The translations under genes and the position numbers were made by a program. From NCBI GenBank assembly GCA_022376465.1, contig JACDTU010000001.1, positions 3,162,001 through 3,226,000 on the forward strand: DNA of 64,000 nt. Reading direction: 5' to 3'. This document shows positions 33,474-43,883 of this stretch, piece by piece; the first letter of the stretch is position 1, and the number at the start of each line of letters is the position of its first letter. The notes under the pieces were generated by a model that saw only the letters and a program-made list of their open reading frames with translations, was not told where the DNA came from and did no database searches. Origin of the DNA: Cubamyces lactineus (taxonomy: Eukaryota > Basidiomycota > Agaricomycetes > Polyporales > Polyporaceae).

Positions 33474-35113
33474 TTACGCTCGCTGGCTACCCCATAGGTC
33501 CACATCGACTAGCTCTCCAGGGAACCACGCGGGCCGATACTCGATCCATGTGGCGAATCGCCGTCGTGGATCCAGAAATGCGACGTATTCAAAACGGGGA
33601 CAGGTGCGCATAATAGACAATACCTCCTGTGCACGGTTGTCTATGAACTCGGACCACGAGTCATACTCTTCCTCATCGTCACAGTGCACAGGTGGAATCT
33701 GGGCACAGTCGAGGTTCAGATGTAAGGTCTTCAGAGACGTGATGTTGGTGAATGTGGTAGGAAGGGATATCTGACCTAAATGTCAGTGACAGAATCATCT
33801 CAGACCTCTAGACTTACAGACGGGTCACAACAGTCGTCACTGGCGGGCCGATACCTATGCACTTCAAGGTGGGCGAGATTGACATAAGCCGATGATATGT
33901 GCCGCAGAAGTTCATCCTCCCCCGCGTCCGCTTGATAGACCACTTCCAAGCTCGAAAGTAAGGGTGCGTCCTTCTTGCGCAGGATGGCGAGACATTCCGA
34001 AGCTCTCAGTATGGGTGCTGCGAATATCGATGGGACTAGGTTCTTGTTCCGAAGGTACAGGTAGTAACGTGGTTCATCACGCAGAGAGAGGTGAGTCAAG
34101 TGGGGAGTGTTCAGGGAGAAAATGACATCATCCGGGTTGGGATACGCCACCGTCAACGAGCGTAGTTCGGGAAATTCAGATGCAGAAGAGCCGGCACGTG
34201 AGCCGAGGAGTAGAGAGCGAGACAGTGGCGAGAGCTGCGCGGCTTGGATTCGCAGCGTGTGCAAGGTGGGCATGTGAGAGAGCAAAGTCGATAAGGCAGA
34301 GGCTTGGCCAAGAGACGAGTACCGCCCAAGCAATGCGAACGATCGAATGCGTGGCCAGGGAAGTTCAACCATGTGCGATAGAGGCGCCGTCTCCATTGGA
34401 AGAGAAAGCGACTCGGCCGCCGCGTGCATATCGCAGACAAGCTTCGCGAGGAATCGTGACTCCAGTGCGTACTCGTTGTCCAGGTCAGTTTCGTTCAGGC
34501 TGCTGAGGAGTTCCCGGAAACAATGAGAGGCGAGTGAAAAGTTGACCAGAGGGTTTCTGGCGGTATACGGGACCATCTGAGTAGAGGATGCAACTCTCCA
34601 CCGTGCTTGGTACGCAATGTCAAGAGATGTTACGTTTTCGAAGCATATGTCCATGAGTGTTGGGCTTGGACCATCAGGCATTCCCTTGAACCGAACGTGG
34701 TTCAGCTTAGGTAGCAAATGAAAGTAGGTCCTATAGAAGTCCTCGGAAGGCATCTTGTGTACTGCGTGACATGAAAGTCGTCTATTGGCGGTGTAAGCAG
34801 GTGCAACACAGTGATAGACGCCAGTACGTACTTGGCATATGCTCCAGTCATCGCGGGTGGATACGGAGAGCCTCGTCTTGAGGCGTATATCATGCGCACG
34901 TGTTCGAAAAGGATTGGGAGACATAACAATCGGATGTGTTGAGAAGCACAAGACATCTCTCGAAGCCCATCCAGGTCAAAGCGCTTGAGTTGCTGAGCGA
35001 CGAGTATGAACACATCGTCAGGTAATGCGAGGGAACTGATACCAGTCAGTCATCCTTTGTCAACTCGGAGGTGGAAATTGAGTTCACCCTCGAGAGCAAG
35101 ATGAGTCCAGCAT
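33474..35113 (-). CDS. F-box / LRR-like protein, family A copy 1
   Basis: F-box proteins deliver substrates to SCF ubiquitin ligases. The first exon (ATG at 35113) is spliced through a 52-base intron with a TGACTGAC branch site to LALPDDVFILVAQQLKRFDL, followed by LREMSCASQHIRLLCLPILF, an F-box-like start. The large exon (34951-33820) holds irregular leucine-rich segments such as LPKLNHVRFKGM, LRSLTVAYPNPDDVIFSLNT and HLTHLSLRDEPRYYLY. The last exon ends in EYRPAWFPGELVDVDLWGS with the stop at 33474. Three more members lie at 52519-54078, 58210-59908 and 60388-62084. The substrate is unknown. Copies share exon layout, so this is a local expansion rather than chance similarity. Confidence 0.78.
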
Positions 35114-35509
35114 TACCACATGCCCTCGTTACGAGACGCGCCTCTAAGAGATACAGATGATGTGACGCCTTGGGAAAGAGCACCAGTCAGGACACCGAAA
35201 GGTCAACAACTGGAGACGATGGATGCCGGTAGTTTTCGGAGGGAACCGTCACACAGCGGTTCCTGTCAAGGAGGAGATATTAGACGGGATCAAGCAGGTT
35301 ACAGCCCGTTGCAAAACGATGTCTCTGTGGATATCTGGCTCGATGGGCCGTGTAGCCGCATGGAGGCGCACGGTGCTCGCCAACTTTGTGCCGCATCGGA
35401 GCTTGGAATCGGCATGTGAGGCGCTGGTGACCGTGGAGTGACAAACGTGCGCTAAAGGCAATATTCATTCGCACTGCAACTCTGTAGCAGCCGGTGCAGC
35501 AATATGACA

Positions 35510-35990
35510 TGCTTCCGCCCTCACTTTCATGACCACCCTATGGGCATACTTGAGGTTGAACCTAGTGGTCGGCTGCGATACTTTGGGGACTTTGAACAAA
35601 CTCTGTGTCAATATGAAGGCTGCGTGGCCGCCTCGGCACAGCGTTGTCTCCAGGTCTGTGGGCCGTCAGACGATATTCAAAAATCTCTCGAAAGTCTAAG
35701 CGCAGTCGTCTCAAGGTACGCTCTCATCTTGTTACGTTTACTATGCCGGCAATACCGCTCCCCGTGGTCGGTAAGATGTATGGAACACTGGCAGCAGCGC
35801 CGGATTGTTTGGTTAGTGTTCCCTTCCAGCGTTTTTCTGTATGTATACTGAACGCCCAGCACCTCACCTATGTCCTGAGGCGTAGGTTACGAGGCCACCT
35901 ATGTCGCAAAAATGAGCTTATGACCCGCGCGTCTACTAAGGCACTTTGCCTTCTCCAGTATGAGGCTATACATTCATCCGCTATTCGTCC
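35510..35990 (+). repeat. Degenerate dispersed repeat, copy b
   Basis: Partner of the sequence at 29580-30000; similarity runs in the same direction over about 400 bases with many small gaps. Both copies lie upstream of a lectin gene, about 600-1000 bases from its start. Confidence 0.6.
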
Positions 35991-36502
35991 TCCCGGCAAA
36001 TGAAATACTACACGTCATTTTCACAATTGCTATGGATTTCCAGGTGAGTCTTCCCATTCTCCAACTTGCCTTCCGTGCAGCGATTGATGTCAGACATTGA
36101 CAGCGTTGTTTTCCGTATTCCGTATACGTACGAGTTCGTCGGAGCATCGGCTTTGGAGCATGGATGACAAGCCTGACTCGGAGTCAGTATACACGCCCCA
36201 TATCTTCGTTGATTTCGCATGACTTACCTGGCAGTACCTAGGGATTCATACAGGATTCACATTCGTATCCACTGTTATCCTATAGCAAACGATATCAGGC
36301 ACAATCAAGCAAGGCAGGGTGATTCGTGTATGGGCCCATACTCTTCACGCATGATCCGCAGCGTCTTGGCAAGTTGGAGATTCGACATGGATGTCGCAGT
36401 GCGCTACCATGCTATGTCACGTCCGTTGGCAGAATGCATCGAAGCTGTGGTCAGCAGAGCACGGCTTTACGTGTGCTGACCGCTATCCCAACAGTTCTGC
36501 GC

Positions 36503-36510
36503 TATATAAA
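36503..36510 (+). promoter_or_regulatory. TATA box of lectin gene 3
   Basis: TATATAAA lies 97 bases before the start and is a consensus TATA box, the strongest of the three lectin genes. Confidence 0.7.
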
Positions 36511-36599
36511 CCTCCTTCATCTCGTCGATTCGTCTTCAGGCTGCCTACACCCCTCTACTCGTACGACATCAAGTCTCTCAGTGCACAACATGACCTTCA

Positions 36600-38191
36600 A
36601 CAAGGACGGCATCTGTACGATCCTCCGACTCGTCTCTACTTCACAGGCTGCTCACATACCTCTAGATCATATCGAGCATGCGCATGTCCCTGTTCGCATC
36701 GCTCTTGCCTCACGTATGTTACAAATTGCACGACTTACTCATTATCATACCAATAACATCTCATCCTGTTCCCAACACAGACTCGAGTACCGATGGTATG
36801 CACATGCGACTAGCGCTGACTCAAGGATGTTCGTGTTAAATTTTTCACTTTGAGGAACTCACGTGGTCGCGTGGTCTGTCACTAACGACTACCTCGACCA
36901 CTTGTGGTTGATCAAGTCTGTTCCCGGCGAGGCCGACACTTATACCATCCGTAACACGGTTGGAGGGACCTTCATGGACAGCGGAGGTAACTTTTCTACC
37001 GGCCCTACAAATGAGCCGCACGCCACGGTCCTCTGCTCACGTACTATACAATAGGTCAGCCTGCAAATGGCGCTCAGATCGTCGGATACCACGAGACGAA
37101 CAGTGATAATCAGAAGGGGATTATCAAGAAAGAGACGACCGGAACAGGATACTGGAAGTAAGTCCTATGATCTATACTGATGATAGCTGCGAAAATCTGA
37201 CGGATCCCAAGAATTATGAACAAGTCTACTCAGAGTAAGCTCTAGCTTTGTACATTGAATCTCGCGTGCTCAAGCTTCTGCCCTGTATATTCTAGACTTT
37301 GTCGACCTTTTGAATGGGTTCGTTATCCGTCTACCTCCCAAATGCCCCTCTGATGCGTTTACACTATAGTGGGAGCGCGAACGGAACTAACATCGTGGGG
37401 TGGAAGGGCGGTTGGAGCGACGGCTCGCCTGAAGGACACCAACTCTGGACCTTCAACTCTCAGAGCCTCCTCGGCAGCGAAATCCACACGCTTCTCCAGA
37501 ATAACCCATACATCAGGCAGGATTTCAAGAGCTACATCAGCGACGGCAGGTAAGTATTCGATCGCACGCACGGCTTCAATCCACACAGCGACTCCATGAT
37601 ATTCACAGCCACGGACCTCAGGTACTTGATCCTCAGCCGTGCGCATCTCCAGGATATCTGGCGCAACTCTGGCTTGTCCAGCCGCAAGTGGCGTGAGGAG
37701 ATATTCGATTGCGACGACTTCTCCTTCGGTTCGTATCCACGCATTTATCAGAGCATAATCATGCGGGAGATTGGCACTGACCCGTGACTTACCAGTGTAC
37801 AAGGCTGAAGTCGCCAAATGGGGCGATAGCCAGTTCAAAGCAGATGTGCGTGCATCTCACTCTCCGATCTCCTGTATGTTCGGGCCACTGATGAAACGTG
37901 CATGTTAGGGCTTCGCAATCATATGTGGCGTCATGTTCGGGGTCAACGCGCAGAACGAGGCCCACGCGTACAACTGGATGGTCAACCCGGAGGACCAATC
38001 TTCGATCGTCTTCTTCGAGTACGTATTGCCCACCCCGACATGTTCGCGTGCATGCTGACGCGTCGCTCTCAACCCAGGCCGCAGAACAACACTTTCATGG
38101 TAAGCCATGGTGCGAACCTGTACAGAAACACTGCCTCATTGTTGTTCAACAGATCAACCCGGGCTACAATGCCTACTTCGGCGTGTTCTAA
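36600..38191 (+). CDS. Ricin-B-type lectin with C-terminal cysteine-protease domain (MOA-like), copy 3
   Basis: A full-length member with the trefoil part at about 36600-37550 and protease part at about 37620-38191. The active Cys is TGC at 37710-37712 (FDCDDF) and the active His is CAC at 37963-37965 (AHAYN). Canonical splice sites bound each exon; examples are GTATGC..TTGAG near 36795-36853, GTAAGT near 37157 and GTACGT..CCCAG near 38020-38077. The trefoil keeps HQLWTF; at another trefoil position QKG replaces QKW, which may weaken one sugar site. It is less similar to copies 1 and 2 than they are to each other, and lies beyond an F-box gene. Related lectins bind alpha-galactose-capped or sialylated glycans; specificity here is not known. 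Confidence 0.85.
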
Positions 38192-38800
38192 GTGCTACGC
38201 CGGTGGATGTACGTATCAGTGGCAACTATCCGCTTCCAGAATGCATGAGTATCGTGAAGTGGCGTCTCACCTAGTCCTCGAGTTCTCTAAATGTTGTTTT
38301 CCAATGTCCGTCACAATATCTTTGGTCAAATGAAACTCGCTCTTGAACACAGTATCTGCGTGATACGCTGCCATCAGGTCTTCCCCTCCTGCTTCCTTCA
38401 AGCGACGGACGATCGCTTCTGGTAGGCCCGAGCAGGGGGAAATCAAACATAAAATGGGCATATATTCCATGGAACATAGTGGGGTGTGGTACTAGTACAG
38501 TGCGTTGCGGTCTACCGATACAACAGTGAACAGCGAAGAGAATAATTTAGGGCAAGAGCGGAAGATGACGACGACGACGACGACACGTCCACACCGGCAC
38601 TACTGCCAGCGCGATTGCGCGCGCGTTACGTGCGTGTCCGTCTAACGACCCAACAGATATCCGATGCAGATGATGAGAGGTGGTGTGCAAGAAAGAGGGA
38701 GAGATAGGGACGAATCAAAGGGGAAAAGTCACAATACGAAAAGCGAAGATGACAAAGGGTCGAGAGTGGAGACAACGGGACCAGCCGCGCGCCTCGTCCC
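38192..38800. other. 3' flanks of lectin copy 3 and the DUF7587-like gene
   Basis: The two genes are convergent here. A (GAC)n microsatellite lies at about 38565-38583. From about 38456 to 38800 the sequence is repeated in inverted form at 63740-64000. Confidence 0.6.
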
Positions 38801-40110
38801 TCAAGAGAAGTGGTTGGAGATCTCGCGTCGGTGCTGCGCGACGACGCACAGCGTCACGAGCGCGCCCGTGAAGAAGCCGGCGAGCAGCGCGGACGCCGTG
38901 CGGGCGTAGTAGTCCCGCGTTGCCTCCGCCTCTTCGCTCGAGCCGAACAGCCAGCGCGTGACGACAGTCTTCATTGACGGCTCGGCGGGCGCGGGCAATT
39001 CCTCCTTTGCAGGAGAAGGCGTACTCGCCAGTTCGTTCGTGTCGTTGCGTACTTCGGGCTGCACAACGATCGTTTCGGGCTCGGATGGCGCCTCGACTGC
39101 GGTGACCTCCGTCTCCTTGGTCTCTGGCTGAACGTCCTCTACGACCGGAGTCGTGAGAATCTCAGTGACCTTCACCTTCGTCACCGATTCAGTCGAGGGC
39201 CCGACGACAAAGACCGGCTCGCGGTCCGCCTTCGCCTCGTCCTCGTCCGCAACAGACGCCGTGGACGACACCGGAGGAGTCGAGAAAGCGACATGCCCGC
39301 TCCCGCGCACGTGGTACGTCCGCGCGAGGTGCTCCAACCCGCCCACGATGTCCTGCATGCGCGTCGCATCCGCGAGCGCCTGCGTGCGGCGTGCCTCGCG
39401 AGCCTCTTCGCCGACGATGTGGACGAGGCAGCGGACGAGATCGCGGATCGCGGGGTGCTCGCGGACCCACCAGAGCCCAGGCCAGCGTGCGATTCCGAGT
39501 GCGAGCTCGCACGCGGAGGCTGTCGCAGTCGTGAAGTCGTCCGACGCGAGTTTGTGGAACCACGGGCGGAGGATCGCGATGGCGAGACGGACTGAACCCG
39601 CTGTAGTGTCGCGCATGCGGCGGTCGACGGACATGCGCAGGAAGCGGTCCGACATCTCTTGGCAGAACAGCTTGTACGAGTACTTCTTGCTCTCGTAGTT
39701 CCAGGCGATCCGACTGATCGGCGTGTCCTTGAGCGGGGACGGGTCGGGGTTGAGCATGTATGACGGCAGCTTGGCGAGAAGCTGGACGAGGGGAACGGAG
39801 GCAAGCACAGCTGTGCCTGGTACGTAGCCGTAGACGAGGACATCCTGTGCCTCCATCGCGTACCGATACCACTTCCAGTGGTCTTTGTGGCGACTACATG
39901 TTCACATTAGTATACTGAGGATTATAAGGGCAGTCGATTTGAACAACGTACTCCTTTGGAGTGCTGTCTCTGAGGAGTTCGACTGCGGTTACTGCGCGGC
40001 CGACAAGCGCCTTTGCGTCGATGACGGCGATTTCCACCGAATGCTTCATGCCATGGTGGTAGCGACGGGTTGCTTCCCAGATCGCCCATGCGAAGCTGAA
40101 GGAGGTAGAA
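38456..40110 (-). repeat. Inverted segmental duplication, left arm
   Basis: The minus strand here matches the plus strand from about 62425 to the right edge. The similarity covers the last two exons of the gene and about 340 bases past its stop, including GTAGACCGCAAC near the edge. Confidence 0.85.
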
Positions 40111-40448
40111 ACGTAGGGAGACGTTGCCCTGGTCGTCCAATCCATGTGCCGGGCTACATCGGCGTATGTGTAGGACGATGGTGCCCGGTAAGGAGACATA
40201 GTCGATGCGCGGAACGCAGAAGAAGAAACGTTATCGGCGAACATCTGCCCGACAAAGTACGGCTCTGTGTTGTCGTAGAAAGGTGAAGGCTCCTTTGGTG
40301 TATGGACGCGAAAGAGGAATGGGTTGCTGTCGACGAGCTGCTCGAAGCTGACTTCTGCTCCAAAGCCGTACTGGGGCAAGGCGTGACGCTCCTGCGCCGA
40401 TGCATCGACAGGACTATGAAGGTTCAGCTCGGAGTCGCCGACACCCAT
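38801..40448 (-). CDS. Basidiomycete-specific protein with DUF7587-like N-terminus and C-terminal membrane segment
   Basis: The start at 40448 (MGVGDSELNL) is chosen as the ATG before the conserved region; earlier ATGs in frame exist but lie in poor coding sequence. The N-terminal part contains NPFLFRVHTPKEPSPFYDNT and DVARHMDWTTRATSPYVSTS, then SFSFAWAIWEATRRYHHGMK and VEIAVIDAKALVGRAVTAVE, as in a domain described for mushroom proteins (DUF7587; tentative). An intron (about 39957-39900) joins STPKE to the second exon, which contains KDHWKWYRYAMEAQDVLVYG. The protein ends with an acidic Pro/Glu/Val-rich stretch and one hydrophobic helix, ASALLAGFFTGALVTLCVV, then RREISNHFS with the stop at 38801: a tail-anchored layout. 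A broken copy lies at 62428-63739. Function unknown. Confidence 0.78.
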
Positions 40449-42836
40449 GGTGAAAAAGCGAAGGGTGGAAAGAGAGGAAAGAGGGGTGGGATTGTATCGC
40501 AGATGGCGGAACGGATCGCTCAGCATCGTAGCGATAGCCCATATATATGCGAGCCCGACATGCCCCCAGAACATGCCTATGCAATGTTGCGGAACGCGCG
40601 GAAGAACACGCGTCGGCAATGAGGCCTGGGTTCGCATCCGGTCCGTCGAGGCTCGTGTGCCTCACGCTACACCGGAATTGGTGAATGTGCGAGAGATGAG
40701 CGCGAGAATCGAGCCCGAAGCGCATTGAGAACGCCGATATGAGGGCGAGAAGTAGTACCGGAATGAGATCTCGTGGCAAACGACACTCGTTCCGCGACTC
40801 CGAGGGTCCTTCGCCACGTCCCCAGTGGTTCTGTGGATCGGTAGCACAGCGCTGGCGCTATCCTACCTGCGAAACAACGTGCCCACGATTCCAATAGATC
40901 AGCTGATGCCATGATGGCATCCTTGAGCCACTATTCTGAATCTGAGCTCGACATTGTTGAGAGATCCAACGCATCCGCACATGTGTGGTGTGCATCGGAT
41001 CACTGAGAAAGAATAGCAGATTCGACGGACATACCTGCAGGTGTGTGGCACTTACAGACTCACCCGTCGACGTTGTGTATGCTGTGATTCATCAATTCTG
41101 TTGTTACCGGGGAGCTTACGCTCGCCAAGGAGGTGGTGATGGATTTACAAGCATCGTCGGGAGAAGTCAAGACGAGCCAACGGCCAGCGTGGTGGGTTGC
41201 AAGCTTGGGGCGAAAAGTTGCGTGCCATGCAGGTCGCCGAGGTGGTGTTATGGGTCCTAGAATGCACGTGGATCACCCTCAGAGGCAAGGACCCCGATAG
41301 TAGCACGCTCGTTACCACGCTGCTCGGCTGACGAGAACTCAGCACCATGAGCACCGTGACAGGGGACCCAGTCGAGGCTCTCGCCTTGAATGCCGCTGCT
41401 TGCTGGATCTCATGTACATGTCGTTCTTATGACCATAATTCAGCAAAAGCAAAAGAAAAAGGCACCACAGCACACCACGGGAACCAGTGCCGATGTGGCT
41501 TAATATGAAGCTGCGCCGCACTTGACTTTGTGCACGGTACACTCCCTGTTGAACAGCCTACGATGATCGTAGGCTTAACGTGATGAAGAGGCAATGAGTG
41601 CATGCGTAGACCCTTCTGGAGATTCCATTCACTTTGTCATAGTTACTTACGCAATTGTAGGTAGGCCACCGAAGGCTCGTGGAGTATTGACGACGATTAA
41701 AACTGGCCGTAGGCGGAGGCTGTGGCATTCGCAGAACCGGTTCCAGTACAGCCACACACGCTGAGTACACACGCTGAGTACACACGCCTGCGCCATTTCT
41801 GTCCGCACATGGGTGTTGGCATAGGTATCCAGGCCTATGGTGAGGCTGCGTCACTAGGTGAAGTTTATGAGATCCTCGTGTGGTCATGATGGTGCTCACC
41901 ACAACAACAGGAAGCGTCGGCCCTGAAGGAATGCTTTCGTCATCTCGGCTAGCTTCTCGTAGCTCGTCGGGCACTTATGAAAGCCCGGATGCGGCGTCTG
42001 ATTACGACTGGAGTTGGCTCTCCGGGTTCGACTGAGAGTTCCTGTAAGGTTGAAATGCGACAGGGTGTGAACGTATCCCTTCCCGCAGCCCTGCGTGACA
42101 GAACCACTTGGTCGTGATCGGCCGTCGAAGAGATGCAAGAAGTGCTATGGGCTATCCGGCTCGCCATATCGTTGCTGTTTTGTATAGGTACGAATGATCC
42201 GGCCATTGGTTCTCGTATCAGCTCAGCTCGCCGTAGCCAACACGATAGCGCATCCCAGCGATGGTCGTGTGCCATTCTCGCTGCCAATGTACAATCGCCG
42301 CAGGCTGTTGTGTACGCACGACGGCGTTTGAGCGGAGAGGCACTTCAGCCGTAGGTAGCGGACGTCGACTCGGGTGCGCATATACCAATGTACAGCCTTG
42401 TCCGGTAACTGACGCGCCTTTCTCCTCTTGGCAGATCAACCGACGAAAAAGGCGGTAGAGCTGCCTCAAGCAAGAGCGCTGCTACCGGCCTCCGTCATCA
42501 AGCCTCCCGAGCATCGCGGAGGCGTAGCGTCTGCGAGCGAGTTATGCTCGCCATAAGTGCCAGAGCTATCCTCGAGCCGTCAACGAGGGATGTGAAGCTC
42601 GTCCTTGGCCGTCGTATCTCCGCACCGACAGACCCCATTCTCCCAAGCATGATCTTCGAGCACCAGAGCGTTCTGAACCGTCTTCAGGTACAAGGCGGCT
42701 CGCAGGCGCATATAATCGCACTCGCAGGAATTGTTCGTACTCGTCGTTCAAGGCCACTCCCCTTCCAACCCGCCCGATTGCAGTTACAACCGCTGTTGCC
42801 GCCCCCCGTTTTCTGTAGCGGCTGCGATGTTCACAA
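40449..42836. other. Intergenic, no clear gene
   Basis: About 2.4 kb. A short direct repeat, ACGCTGAGTACACACGCTGAGTACACAC-like text near 41758-41786, is visible. A frame at 42544-42836 could be an upstream exon of the next gene, but this is not supported. Confidence 0.4.
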
Positions 42837-43453
42837 GACCTACGATACCCCTCTCACATCCCTCCTCGAGGTTCCACGGTCAATCAGCGGCGTTGGGCAT
42901 ACCTCCACGCCGGATGGCTTCCACAGTCACCCCCTCCACTTCCCCGATGTCCTCGGGATTTGTAGACATCTTCGACGTCCCTGAGAGGCTCGAGGACCAG
43001 CGCAGGCACGTTCGGTCCCGAGCAACCGTCAACGGCACCGCAATGTTCTGCGGTGTAGAGGGGAGACGATCGACAGGCGCAGAGTCTTCCTCGGTGTCCC
43101 ACAAGCGGAAAGAAGTAAGGCCCCTCCCCTCGCCAATCCTCTTCGACGGTCCCGCTCGCCGGCCGTATTCCTCGGCAGCGGTGATGCACCGTGCACAAAA
43201 AGCTCGACCCGCAATCTCGGCGCACAACCACTCAGCGACTGGTAGAGTCTCGAGGCTACCCACTCCGGAGGTGTTCAACGGTCCGTCCCGCCTGCGTCCC
43301 TACAATATCGCTGCAGCGACCCGGGGCTCAGGGCGCATGGTGAGCAGTGGTCAACCTGTCTTGCGCTATCTTACGGGCTTGACTGACCGAGCAAATCATG
43401 ACTGTGTTCACAGAAGGGCGCCTCTGCGGCGGTTCTCTCGATGGTGCCTCTAG
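42837..43453 (+). CDS. Hypothetical protein with internal motif repeat
   Basis: An open frame of 205 residues starts with MFTRPTIPLSHPSSRFHGQS. It is rich in Ser, Pro and Arg and has no recognised domain. Two segments align: LPSPILFDGPARRPYSSAAV and LPTPEVFNGPSRLRPYNIAA, about 60 residues apart, sharing LPxPxxFxGPxRxRPYxxAA. An acceptor-like TTCTGTAG lies directly upstream, so more exons may precede. The opposite strand also has an open frame of 133 residues (43278-42880), but it lacks repeats and looks like a shadow. Whether it is expressed is uncertain. Confidence 0.4.
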
Positions 43454-43883
43454 TCGTCTCTGGGATGGGCGTCGGGCTCTTGTTCGGCATCGACTAGTAG
43501 TGCCCAGCGCTCAGCTCTGGCCTCTAGCTCAATAGCACGAACGATAAGTGAGTCGTTCGGTGATCCACTAAGCCTCCTTCCCTTAATTAACTTAATACCG
43601 ACAGGTCCTGATAGTCGACCAGTCCGAGGAATCATGCCCAGGCTGCATCTGGTTATGCGCCGCTCCGTCTGGGTAGGGGCCCGTAACGTAACCTGTTTGT
43701 CGAGATAGTGTTGTACGTTACCGCCCGACCAGGAGCTGTGCAATCCGTAGCGCTCGCTCAGTGGAAGCGCGGCGGCTGCAACAACAGAACATCATGACAC
43801 GGCGTATGTAACATACATGCATGTATCGCGTAGACAGAACGTAGCACAGAACCACCAAACAGCACATAGACAACCGAGTACCA
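43454..43883. other. Intergenic: 3' flank of SOF1
   Basis: About 430 bases without a recognisable gene. The last part is the 3' flank of the minus-strand SOF1 gene. Confidence 0.5.

Larger units (their letters stand above)
35114..36599. other. Upstream region of F-box gene 1 and lectin copy 3
   Basis: No intact gene is seen. A degenerate repeat lies at 35510-35990 and the lectin core promoter at about 36500. The open frames are short and unrecognised. Confidence 0.5.

Noticed and set aside
33800..35013. Inverted copy of the gene at 52519 as part of the same duplication as the DUF7587-like gene
   Set aside because: The F-box copies are far more diverged from each other than the two DUF7587-like copies, so they belong to older events.
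38565..38583. CRISPR-like or regulatory repeat
   Set aside because: It is only a short GAC microsatellite, common in fungal spacers.
39181..39872. Long open frames of 180-230 codons overlapping the DUF7587-like gene
   Set aside because: They are Arg/Ser-rich shadows of a GC-rich real exon and have no domain content.
42880..43278. Minus-strand open frame of 133 codons opposite the hypothetical protein
   Set aside because: The plus-strand frame has an internal protein-level repeat and a plausible start; the minus frame has neither.
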